A DNA stretch of 64,000 bases from Phymatolithon calcareum. Lineage: Eukaryota; Rhodophyta; Florideophyceae; Hapalidiales. The DNA lies in NCBI GenBank assembly GCA_977006965.1, contig OZ345369.1:1426001-1490000 (forward strand). The letters are read 5' to 3'. The first letter of the stretch is position 1. Each line of letters opens with the position of its first letter. The notes beneath the pieces are model-generated. The model saw nothing but the letters and a program-made list of their open reading frames with translations. It had not been told where the DNA came from and made no database searches. Positions 55,208-64,000 of this stretch are shown piece by piece. The translations under genes were made by a program, and so were the position numbers.

Positions 55208-55210
55208 TGA
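55208..55210 (+). other. In-frame TGA between P-loop and Walker B
   Basis: The codon lies in NKRSVE-stop-AAKQASLWFRGRC. Frames before and after are the same. A CGA-to-TGA change (C to T at a CpG) would be the simplest origin. Confidence 0.9.
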
Positions 55211-56653
55211 GCTGCTAAGCAAGCGTCGCTGTGGTTCAGAGGTAGATGTGCCCTGTTCGTTTGTGATGATATCTGGTCCTTCGAGGGACACCCAATCGGA
55301 TATCTAAGTTCGCTTAAGCTGTTGCTTTGCAATTCACCATCAAGTGCGATGGTCATATCGACACGGGAGAAGTCCATCTCGCAACATTTCCTCGAGGTGA
55401 AGTTCAGCCCGCGTGAAGTTCGCGGGCAGCAGGCGTTGAACATTCTTGCCAAGTATGCTGGCATCGACATTGAATCTGTTGACGAATCAAGCGACATTTG
55501 GACGGCATATGGAGACATCTTGGATGTGTGCGCTGGACTGCCAGTGGCATTAGGTGCTGCTGGGACCAGTCTGCGCAACTTAATTGATGAAAAGAGCGGC
55601 ATCATTGGTCAGGCGATAGTGACATATGCGCATGAGCTGAAAGAAAACATCGAAAGTGTAGGAGACGAAAGCATTGAAGAGTACCGGGGACTGAGAGCGG
55701 TGGTTAAGACCAGTTTGAAGCATTGCGAAGATTGGGCGCGTGGTGAAGAAGGTCGTATGAAACTTGGATGCGAATTGAGCGTGAAAGAAAAGTTTGAAGC
55801 GCTGAGTGTTCTACGCAAGCAGGCTTGGATTCCTCGGAAATGCCTGCAACGTCTGTGGGGGACTAACGAGCGAGCGACTAAGCAGCTTATGTCTAAACTT
55901 TCAGATATGCACCTAGTTTGGCGGCGCTGGCAGGCAACGCCAGCGGGAGATGTTGACGGGCTGGCACTGCACGATCTCGTGCTTGAACAAGCCAAGACAT
56001 TATCTATTGACAACAATCGTGCTTCTCTTTGGCATGCACGATTGCTCGAAGGATACTTGCAGAAAGCGGATGGTAACGTGGTGAAGTCAAATACGTATGA
56101 TTGCCGCGAGTGGTGGGATTGTGAAAAAGTACCCGAGGATGGGTACATTGAAAAGAACCTCGCTCGACACTTGGCCATGAGCGAAGGGTGTGAGCTGGAA
56201 TCGTTGCTGTGTGATGTGCGATGGTCGCAGAGGCGAATGAAAGTTGGAGGAATAGTGGCTTTGCGAGACGATTTTCAGGAATTATCGCATAGTAGCGGAC
56301 GAAGTAATGGGGCGGGCGCAGTGCGCAGCGCCCTCGAAGAAAGCTGGGTGAACATCAACAATAGTATACACGCAACTCCGTTTGAAATGTACGGCCGGTT
56401 GCAATCGCAGTGCCCATCCTCAGAGTTTGTGCACCGCTTCCTGTCCAGTGTGTCGATGCATGTTCCAAAGCCTCACTATGTGCCAACGCACGAGCTGCGA
56501 TGGAGGGCCGACGTCAGACAACTTTTCCGTATCGACTTTGAGGAGAAGGTTACAGCCCTGTGTTTGAGCGAAGATCAAAATATAATTGCAGTTGTGCAAC
56601 AACACGAAATCCATGTTTTCGATTTGCAAGAGATGTGTACTGTGCGCACACTG

Positions 56654-58072
56654 AAGGGTCATAACAAATTGATCACCAGTGTTGCAATGAGCGAAGACGG
56701 AAGTCGTATTGTTTCGGGATCTCTTGACAGGACTGTTCGTGTGTGGGATGTGCAGAGCGGAGAATGCATTCTGGGACCACTTCGTGGACACGAGAAATCT
56801 GTGAAGTGCGTTGCATTGAGCAGGGACGGAAGTCGGATTGTTTCGAGATCTTCGGACAGTACTGTTCGTGCGTGGGATGGGGAGAGCGGAGAATGCGTAC
56901 TAGGACCGCTCCGTGGACACGAGGAATCTGTGCAGTGTGTTGCCATGAGCAGAGACGGAAGTCGGATTGTTTCGGGATCTGTTGACAGGACTGTTCGTGT
57001 GTGGGATGGGGAGAGCGGAGAATGCATTCTGGGACCACTCCGTGGACACGAGAGACCTGTGCAGTGTGTTGCAATGAGCGGAGACGGAAGTCGGATAGTT
57101 TCGGGATCTTCGGACAGGATTGTTCGTGTGTGGGATGGGGAGAGCGGGGAATGCGTACTGGGACCACTCCGTGGACACGAGAAATCTGTGCAGTGTGTTG
57201 CAATGAGCGGAGACGGAAGTCGGATTATTTCGGGATCTTTTGACAAGACTGTTCGTGTGTGGGATGGGGAGAGCGGAGAATGCGTACTGGGCCCACTCCG
57301 TGGACACGAGAAGCCTGTGCAGTGTGTTGCAATGAGCAGAGACGGAAGTCGGATAGTTTCGGGATCTTCGGACAAGACTGTTCGTGTGTGGGATGGGGCG
57401 AGCGGAGAATTCGTGCTGGAACCACACCGTGGACATAAGAAATCTGTGAAGTGTGTTGCAATGAGCGGAGACGGAAGTCGGATAGTTTCGGGATCTTTCG
57501 ACAAGACTGTTCGTGTGTGGGATGGGGAGAGCGGAGAATGCGTACTGGGACCAGTCCGTGGACACGAGAAATCTGTGCAGTGTGTTGCAATGAGCGGAGA
57601 CGGAAGTCGGATAGTTTCGGGATCTTTTGACAAGACTGTTCGTGTGTGGGATGGGGAGAGCGGAGAATGCGTACTGGGACCACTCCGTGGACACGAGAAA
57701 CCTGTGCAGTGTGTTGCAATGAGCGGAGACGGAAGTCGGATAGTTTCGGGATCTGTTGACAGGACTGTTCGTGTGTGGGATGGGGAGAGCGGAGAATGCG
57801 TGCAGGGACCACTCCGTGGACACTGGGAAAATGTGCAGTGTGTTGCAATGAGCGGAGACGGAAGCCGGATTGTTTCGGGATCTGTTGACAGGACTGTTCG
57901 TGTGTGGGATGGGGAGAGCGGAGAATGCGTACTGGGACCACTCCGTGGACATAAGAAACCTGTGCAGTGTGTTGCAATGAGCGGAGACGGAAGTCGGATA
58001 GTTTCGGGATCTTCGGACAGGATTGTTTGTGTGTGGGATGGGGAGAGTGGAGAATGCGCGCAGGATGGAGTC
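56654..58072 (+). repeat. Eleven 129-bp tandem repeats encoding WD40 blades
   Basis: Each 129-bp unit encodes 43 residues from R/K-G-H to G-P-L; the consensus starts RGHEKSVQCVAMSGDGSRIV and ends VRVWDGESGECVLGPL. Units are near-identical in DNA and protein. Differences cluster at the three residues after RGH (E/K/W, K/E/R, S/P/N), the residue before DGS (G/R), and the S/V/F-D-K/R/S positions. One diverged blade precedes the array (residues about 760-800) and one or two diverged blades follow (SIKNLEFEPGSELCVVRTSD). Confidence 0.95.
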
Positions 58073-58396
58073 ACAGGGCAAGGCAAATACTGGGGTGGAC
58101 GCTGCAAAGGATCCATCAAAAACCTTGAATTCGAACCTGGCAGTGAACTGTGTGTTGTACGTACGTCAGATGAGGTTTTTCTTTTGGACACCGGCAGTGG
58201 AACCAGGATGCAACTTCCTGGATACATGATACAAGGGGGGAACGACAGGATATACGCGACAGGGGAGAACGCGAAGACAGCTCAAGTTGTCATCATGCCA
58301 CTGAAATGTGTCAAATTTTGCTACAGTAAGCTGCATTCAAAAGCTGTAGCTGGTCTCGCAGATGGTCAAGTTGTCATAGGAGAGCTCTTACTGTAG

Positions 58397-60695
58397 CTCA
58401 GGAGATACAGTAGTTAAATTTACCATGCACTTAGTAGGTTCTCAGAATTGATGTTGTATTTTGTGAACACAAACTTACCGTCTGCTAGCGTGAAGTACTG
58501 AGATTTGATGATACTTAGCTGAGAATTGAGTTTTCTCGGCACATAGTACAGGGCAATACATCGCGAGTAGTTAAGGTCAAAATCGAGGCATGGCTACCCG
58601 CCAACGGCAGCATGCACTGCGCACCGTCTGCCTTTGTGCATCTCATCTGTGGGGAATAGCTTGCCCATACCTTTCCTCCAGCTTCTGCCAATAATCACGA
58701 ACCACCACGACGGTGTTTCACAGGTTGTACTGAACTCCCGCGTGGTGCACGTTGCGTAGCCTGGCACCATCATGAATAATACCGGCCGCACTGTCCATGC
58801 GCTAAAGAACTCTGACATCCCGCGCTCTGCGTTGCTTTTTTGTATCGGACGGCAGGGCGCTCCAGCGAGGACTCTTGCAACTGCGTACAGTCACTGCGGG
58901 CCGGCCATAGCATATCCCCGTCGCAAGTCGTCACACACCGTTTTTCTCAGCACCGATTCGCTCGCAGTCATGTCCAGCACATCAGTCGACGATACGAAAT
59001 GCAATGCCTATATGCTCTGCGTGTGTCCACGCCGCGTCTGCGAGCTTCTTTCTGTGACCGCTAAGCATGACGACCGCCCCTATTGTGTTTGGCGATTAGG
59101 GACACAGTTTTAAAAAACGTTTTCGCCAAATACGTCTCGAAAAAACCCTCCGGTTGATGATATCGTATCTGCTCCTCCTCCTCCGTCGCATCTCCAATCC
59201 CACCAACGGGAGCGTCGGCTCCACCACGCCGCATTTGCAATACCTAGCCACGCACCAAGTTCTCTATCACAGACGAACGCCTTTCCACAACATCACAGTT
59301 TCGCAGCCGTGCAATTGCGGCAGGCGCTCTTGCGACCTTGAAAGTCTCCAGCCAAGAATTATGCAGCAGCGAAACTGCATGAATTAATTTAGTTCGGTTA
59401 TCTCAGCGAGTGGACGTTGACTTGACAAAATTGGCACCGGCGCACCGCATTGCGCCGCCACGGCGGTCTCTGCTATCATACAATCACCTGGCGTACGCGC
59501 TTCCCGTGCAGTGAAAACAGATGTGCAGCCGCCGCGTCCAATGGAGGTGTTGCAGCACGCGTACGGTCGCTAATAGTGAGCCGGTCAGATGGTCGAGCTC
59601 ACCGATCGCGAGCGAGAATTGGTCGGCACCGCGTAAATGTCCTGCAATTGAATGACCCAGGGAATCGATTCATCCTGCATGGTCACGCGTGGTGGGCACG
59701 TCTCATTCTAATGCCGGTGCAAACTCTGCGCGCGGTGACGGGACTGCAGCCGGACTAGCGATGTTCGTGTCACGTGCTAAGATCGACTACGCGCGTCATA
59801 TTCATATCACGACATGTGAGACGCCGTTTCTCGTTCCTCCGCCCCGCACGGATCAAGGCGGCCGCACTGATCACGCACTCCCCAGTCTGCACCGCGATTC
59901 CACCTTGCAGCAGCGCAGCCGCGGGAGCCCCGCTTGTGGTCGTCGTTCGTCGGGAAAATCTGACCCTGTCACCCAAACAGTGAACTTGCTGGCCACCAAT
60001 CGTCTCCACAATCCTGCGCAAAAGTTCCTAATAACTCGACGGCGCAACCGCGAGCACCACTAAAGCAGGGGAACTGACCTCAAAGACCGCTTTACTCCTT
60101 GTTCAACTCTCAGAGGTGAGATCGGATACCACCCACCTCTTCCTTTGCGATTGGAATTCAATTTTTCAGCCAAGATAGCACTCGACATAAGCTTTCGATT
60201 GACGTGCGAAACGTTATCTACTACTCTACGGACAAGAGAACGCCATCCCCTCATCAAAACGCTGCTGTCCTCTTAAAAAAGTGAAGAAAATTACGCCACT
60301 TTGTTTTTTCTTCCTGCCCAAGATGGCATCGTAAATTTCAGAAAAGTTTTTGGCATCGCTTCCATTGCCTTAATTTTCCTCATCGTCTCTTCCATCCTTT
60401 TCAAGAACACATTATAAATTTGCACGTAAGTGCATCCGCACGTGGGCTGGAATTGCAGTGACATGTAGATGTTTATGCTTTCTTACATCATCTGAGCCTT
60501 CGATGGCACAAAGGTAAAGCTACATTGACCTCTTTCCAAGTTTTTGGTTACATATGCCAATCCTCCGGTTGAAAAATAGTATACTTAACCCATACTGTAC
60601 ACTGATTTACACAACGCTTAAGATTTCTAATACAACTTCTTAATTTGTTCTCGAGAAGCAATAGACTACCAAGCGTTCGTAGCATTCCATATGAA
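58397..60695. other. Intergenic; no confident gene
   Basis: Tail-to-tail space between the NB-ARC-WD40 gene and ChlH. Frames of 70-125 residues occur in the GC-rich part 58.6-60.1 kb on both strands without family resemblance. Nothing else recognised. Confidence 0.4.
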
Positions 60696-63600
60696 CTATT
60701 TGCGAACCACCTCTCTGGCAATGTCCACACCTTCGACAGAGGCGTCCGCAATATCCAATTTCTTCCGTATTTCATCAAGGATCTCCTCACTCGCGTTGTT
60801 CCAAATCCCGCGACCGTGTGCCTCAAGAAAACGACCGAGAATATTTCTGCGCCGTAAATTCCAAACAAATACCACAACAGACCATAGGAACGTTAGAAAT
60901 CAGACACAGAGTTGTGTCCTCGCAGCATAACACTTAAAAAACGTACCTGTACGCCTCCGGAGATGCCTTTCTCAGCAACTCGCTATTCTTCTCATCGAGC
61001 ACATACCGCTTCGCAGCCTGATCGTACACAAACTCATCTCCAAATTCTGCCGTGCCGCCCCACCCAACGAGCGCCGTCATTCTCGTCGAGATCTCATACG
61101 CACCACCAGACCCATTCTCAAGCATTTTCGACGCCCATTTCGGATTCAGTAGGCGCGTGCGAAGCTCCATCCGCAAAACATCATCAAGATCCTTGAGCTC
61201 GCGTCCTTCACCGTCATCGCGCGCCTTGCCGAACGACTCCACAATGGAAGCCCTCACATTCGTCGATTTGTTTGCAATGCGTGCCGCCTTGAGCAATGCC
61301 CCAGTATTAGCGTAATATTCCTGAATGTCGCTCAATCCGTATTCCACCGAGTCGATTTGCTGCACGATTCTGTCCGTACTGGCGAGTAATTTTTCGAGCG
61401 TCGCCTTATCCTCTTTGCCATCCCGCCCACGCCCGTAGGCGAAAGCGTTGCGCGTCACAAATGTTGATGCCAAATCTTCACCGCTATCCCATCCCTGGTT
61501 TGCCACCTGTTCTGACACCATGGAACCGTAGTCACCTGGCGGATTGGAGAACAGACGAGCCAGTCCATCTGATTTTCCATTTTCACTCTCAGACTGGATT
61601 TCAAGCGCATGTTTGCGAACGTAGTTTAGCTCTGTCGGTTCATCCGCAGAAGCTGCCGCCACGAATAGATCATCAAGCAGAGCCACGACGTGCTCAAACG
61701 AATCGCGAAAGATTCCGGACAGATTTGCAATGACGTCAACACGAGGTCTCTTCAACCGCTCCAGGGGCACAAGTTCAAATCTTGCAATTCTGCCAGTGGC
61801 GTCACGCACCGGCTCGGCACCGACTAACGAAATCGCCAGGCCCACAGCCTCTCCCTTTGTTTTTATGTTGTCCAACCCCCAGAGCGGCACGGCGATCGTT
61901 TCCGGGTACGATCCGTCTCCTTCGCTCCGGTGAGTCGCTATGACTCGTTCGGCGATCCCGCGCCCGGTTGCGAATGCAGCGTCCGATGGAAGCCGGTATG
62001 GATCAAGAGAGTGGATGTTGCGTCCTGTTGGAAGACAGCTTGCACCGTCGCGAAGTACGTCTCCGCCGGCTTGTGCAGGAATGTATTCGCCGTTCAATCC
62101 TCTTACGAGGGCATCCACTTCACCGTCGTTTTCGGAGAGAAGCTTAACGGTTTGCATCGCACGTTTAGTGCTGGCATGTGCCCATAATGTAGCATCGGGC
62201 TCTGACGAGAGCTCGGTTGCTGTGAAGGAGGCATTTCCTTGCAATACTCGGTTTACAATATGGACTGCGAGATGATTGCGCTCCGTTTGGTCAACGTTCT
62301 TCATATCATTCTCAAGAATGGCATCTGCGTATCCAACTAGATCGTCCTGTGAGGGTGCCTTCCCAAACGTATGCAATCCAGAAGAGAAAAGGCGTGCCTC
62401 AAGAATTTTCAAATAGGCACGTACTTTCAAAACGAACTGCAGTCTGTCTTCCGCGCTGGCGCTGCCTTCGTCTAGGGCTTTCTGGACAGCATCGAGGTTC
62501 ACATCGAGATCCTTGTCCAGGCCAGAGACTCTCATCTTTTCAATGATGGCCAGCTGGATGGGACTTGTTCGCTCCTCATTATCCTCTTGAGCAGATTCAG
62601 CAAATTCAGCAGTAAGTGCTTTAAGGTCTTCGAGTTCGTTGTAGAGTCCCGAGCGGCCATAGGGCGGAACGCTGTGGGAGACAATGGTACCGTACCCACG
62701 CCGCTTCGCAATCGAAGACTCACTGGGGTTGTTCTGCGCATACAAGTACCTGTTTCAATAAAGCAACACGTCGGTTAGCTTCGATCTGCATTGTGCGACA
62801 TACAAACATAAACAGCTCCGTAACGTACAAATTTGGCACGCTTCCCAATAGAATATCGCTCCAACTCTAAAGACAAAAGAAATGTCAGCACTAGCAACGC
62901 TTCGAAACCAAAGAGGAAATGTGGATCAAAGAAACGCGTCGAAGCTCACCTCCTTGTTGTTTCCCAGTTGTAGACCAGACAGCCACTCCGAGGTACCATG
63001 CATGCCGAAATGCACAAGGGCGTCCGCACCGAAACCGTTCTCTAGCCAGCGATAAAAAGCAGTATATTGTGGATGCGGTGATAAATCTCGATCGAAAAGT
63101 AAACGCATCGGATCCCCAAGTATTCCAAGCGGCGGCTGGACGCCGATCCAGATATTCCCGAGCCGAACCCCTCCAAGCTACACATTTCACGAAAATGGAA
63201 ACCAAAACATAAGACAAGGTTATTTCGAATAAAAAGAAAAGCAAAGGAAGAAGAGTTTCAGAAAACGTACCATAAATTGGTCTCCAAAGCTTTTCAAATG
63301 TGAAGAAGCCTCAAAGTCCGAGTGCCACGCTTTTTCAATTCGCTGTACATCCGCATCCCCCAACCAATATTTGACTTTACGCTTAGGCACGGTGGTTGTT
63401 TTCGAAATGGCTTCACGAAAAGATGCACCCGCAGGACGTTTACCGCCGTCAACAACTTCATTAGCGTCCTTGACACGGGCAATTATCTCTTCACCCGAAT
63501 AATCGCAGGCATCGCCAACGTCGTAGCCCTCTGTCTTCAGCCGTTCTAGAACCACAGTCAACGATTTCGGCACATTAAGCAGGGCTGCCGTACCAGTGGC

Positions 63601-64000
63601 TCCCAAGGAAGGTGGGAAACCATAAAGAATGATAGCAACTCGTTTGTCCTTGTTTAACTTCTTTCGCAACGCGATCCATTTCCGCACGCGACTAGTGAGT
63701 CGTCCCAATCGATCGGGTACGAGGTGAATTTTGTCGCCAACAAGGCCGCCAATGACCACCGTGTCAATTGCCCCGTCTAATTCGGGCAATGAATACAACA
63801 CAACGGATTGCAGTCCACCCAGGCCCTTCTCATTCCAAGATTGCATATCCTGAATCAATAGCGGAGCTGCACATATGTACGGTACGTTCAACTGCGAAAG
63901 AATTTTGAGACCCACTCCCGCATTGCGCCCACCTTCCATAGAGCCGGCAGGGCCCCCAACCAGGGGGAAACCGATAGTCGAAACAATGGCGTCGACAGTA
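60696..64000 (-). CDS. chlH: Magnesium chelatase subunit H (ChlH/BchH type), 5' end outside window
   Basis: CDS is complement(join(60696-60846, 60947-62749, 62829-62866, 62950-63177, 63271->64000)), 982 residues visible; a full protein has about 1200-1400. ChlH is the large porphyrin-binding subunit that, with ChlI and ChlD, inserts Mg2+ into protoporphyrin IX in the plastid, the first step committed to chlorophyll. Matching stretches in order: VDAIVSTIGFPLVGGPAGSM, IWIGVQPPLGILGDPMRLLF, ADALVHFGMHGTSEWLSG, SWSDILLGSVPNLYLYAQNN, PSESSIAKRRGYG, VPLWGLDNIKTKGEAVGLAI, RPRVDVIANLSGIFRDSFEH, LLNPKWASKMLENGSGGAYE, LGRFLEAHGRGIW. All splice sites are GT-AG and each join keeps frame. The FGMHGTSEW and SWSDILLG wording is closer to BchH/CHLH2-like proteins than to the plant CHLH form (plants have HFGTHGS). 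A transit peptide would be beyond the window edge. Confidence 0.95.
60847..60946 (-). other. ChlH last intron, 100 bp
   Basis: Donor GTACGT, acceptor GGCGCAG, phase 2; joins EAY with RNILGRF. Confidence 0.9.
62750..62828 (-). other. ChlH intron, 79 bp
   Basis: Donor GTACGT, acceptor TGAAACAG, phase 2; joins SVPN with LYLYAQNN. Confidence 0.9.
62829..62866 (-). other. ChlH 38-nt micro-exon
   Basis: Encodes SWSDILLGSVPN plus two bases. It is flanked by TTTAG on the 5' side and GTACGT on the 3' side. Without it the conserved stretch between HGTSEW and NNPSES would be missing. Confidence 0.88.
62867..62949 (-). other. ChlH intron, 83 bp
   Basis: Donor GTGAGC, acceptor GTCTTTAG, phase 0; joins LGNNKE with SWSDILLG. 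Confidence 0.9.
63178..63270 (-). other. ChlH intron, 93 bp
   Basis: Donor GTACGT, acceptor AATGTGTAG, phase 0; joins SFGDQFM with LGGVRLGNIWIG. Confidence 0.9.

Larger units (their letters stand above)
54254..58396 (+). pseudogene. NB-ARC-WD40 STAND protein with one in-frame TGA
   Basis: One reading frame runs 1380 codons from ATG 54254 to TAG 58394-58396, broken only by TGA at codon 319 (55208-55210). Residues 1-100 are helical, starting MAEAVGLVLGVVGMIDQLAQ, similar in style to HeLo/RPW8-type death-domain helices. NB-ARC: P-loop GMGGVGKT at 250-257, Walker B CALFVCDDIW at 332-341, sensor VISTRE near 366-371, CAGLPVALG around 427-435, a winged-helix part (QAWIPRKCLQRLW) and LHDLV (MHD-like, about 572-576). 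A linker leads to an array of eleven near-identical WD40 repeats from about residue 800. This is the Apaf-1/HET-E plan: ligand sensing by WD40 opens the NB-ARC switch, which oligomerises and activates the N-terminal domain. The frame resumes immediately after the TGA with strongly conserved sequence, so the stop is recent, recoded, edited or a sequence error. Confidence 0.88.

Noticed and set aside
55208-55210. Selenocysteine at the TGA of the NB-ARC gene
   Set aside because: NB-ARC proteins have no known selenocysteine at this place and I see no reason for a redox residue between P-loop and Walker B. I could not assess a SECIS element, but I do not propose it.
56659-58227. 522-residue antisense open frame (and shorter ones in other frames) opposite the WD40 array
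   Set aside because: The 129-bp unit is a multiple of three, so one stop-free antisense unit is copied eleven times. The translation is a Ser/Pro/His/Thr-rich repeat with no fold; it is a shadow.
58772-60063. Frames of 70-124 residues between the NB-ARC-WD40 gene and ChlH
   Set aside because: Low-quality compositions on both strands with no motif; probably chance in GC-rich sequence.
1-64000. tRNA, rRNA and CRISPR arrays
   Set aside because: I looked for GGTTCGAATCC-like box B motifs, rRNA blocks and regularly spaced direct repeats and saw none that I could support. The only tandem array is the WD40-coding one.

Overview
This window looks like nuclear DNA of a photosynthetic eukaryote. The right edge carries the 3' two-thirds or so of a magnesium-chelatase large subunit (ChlH/BchH type) split by four short GT-AG introns of 79-100 bp. 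The recognisable host genes are eukaryotic (prefoldin subunit 2, a GATA zinc-finger protein, an HSBP1-like coiled-coil protein), and most of the rest is decayed retrotransposon and DNA-transposon sequence. A red macroalga (florideophyte) is my best guess because of small genes, few short introns, much Ty1/copia debris and an NB-ARC-WD40 gene. This is inference; another alga is possible.

Layout. From 1 to about 46 kb the window is transposon-rich: an LTR fragment (870-1048); a Ty1/copia element on the minus strand (3.6-8.2 kb) with gag, zinc knuckle, protease, D,D35E integrase, RT and RNase H all visible but broken; two related LTR-like repeats (10.95 and 15.6 kb); a hAT-type MITE with TIRs and an 8-bp target duplication (11978-12416) and a hAT transposase fragment (13.7-14.4 kb); a frameshifted Cys-rich protein relic (17.5-19.1 kb); a Crypton-like DUF3504 recombinase relic (21.6-23.0 kb); a second copia relic that lost its integrase (23.6-26.1 kb); a LINE whose RT part is inverted relative to its RNase H part (26.8-28.5 kb); and a solo LTR with a perfect 5-bp target duplication (29412-30307). 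From 33.6 to 38.2 kb there are two orphan ORFs that look like real genes. From 38.4 to 44.8 kb there are unidentified decayed coding segments with a repeated module.

From 46 kb to the end lie the host genes: GATA factor (-), PFDN2 (+), HSBP1-like (-), a large NB-ARC-WD40 STAND protein (+), and ChlH (-), separated by 1-4 kb of sequence in which I recognise little.

The most interesting locus is 54254-58396. It encodes an N-terminal helical domain, an NB-ARC switch (P-loop, Walker B, GLPL, MHD-like motif) and eleven almost identical 43-residue WD40 repeats, an Apaf-1/HET-E-like plan. The open frame is interrupted by one in-frame TGA exactly between P-loop and Walker B. A second window-wide oddity is a set of near-perfect palindromes (30-62 bp, 0-9 nt spacer) scattered in both the transposon-rich and the gene-rich halves.
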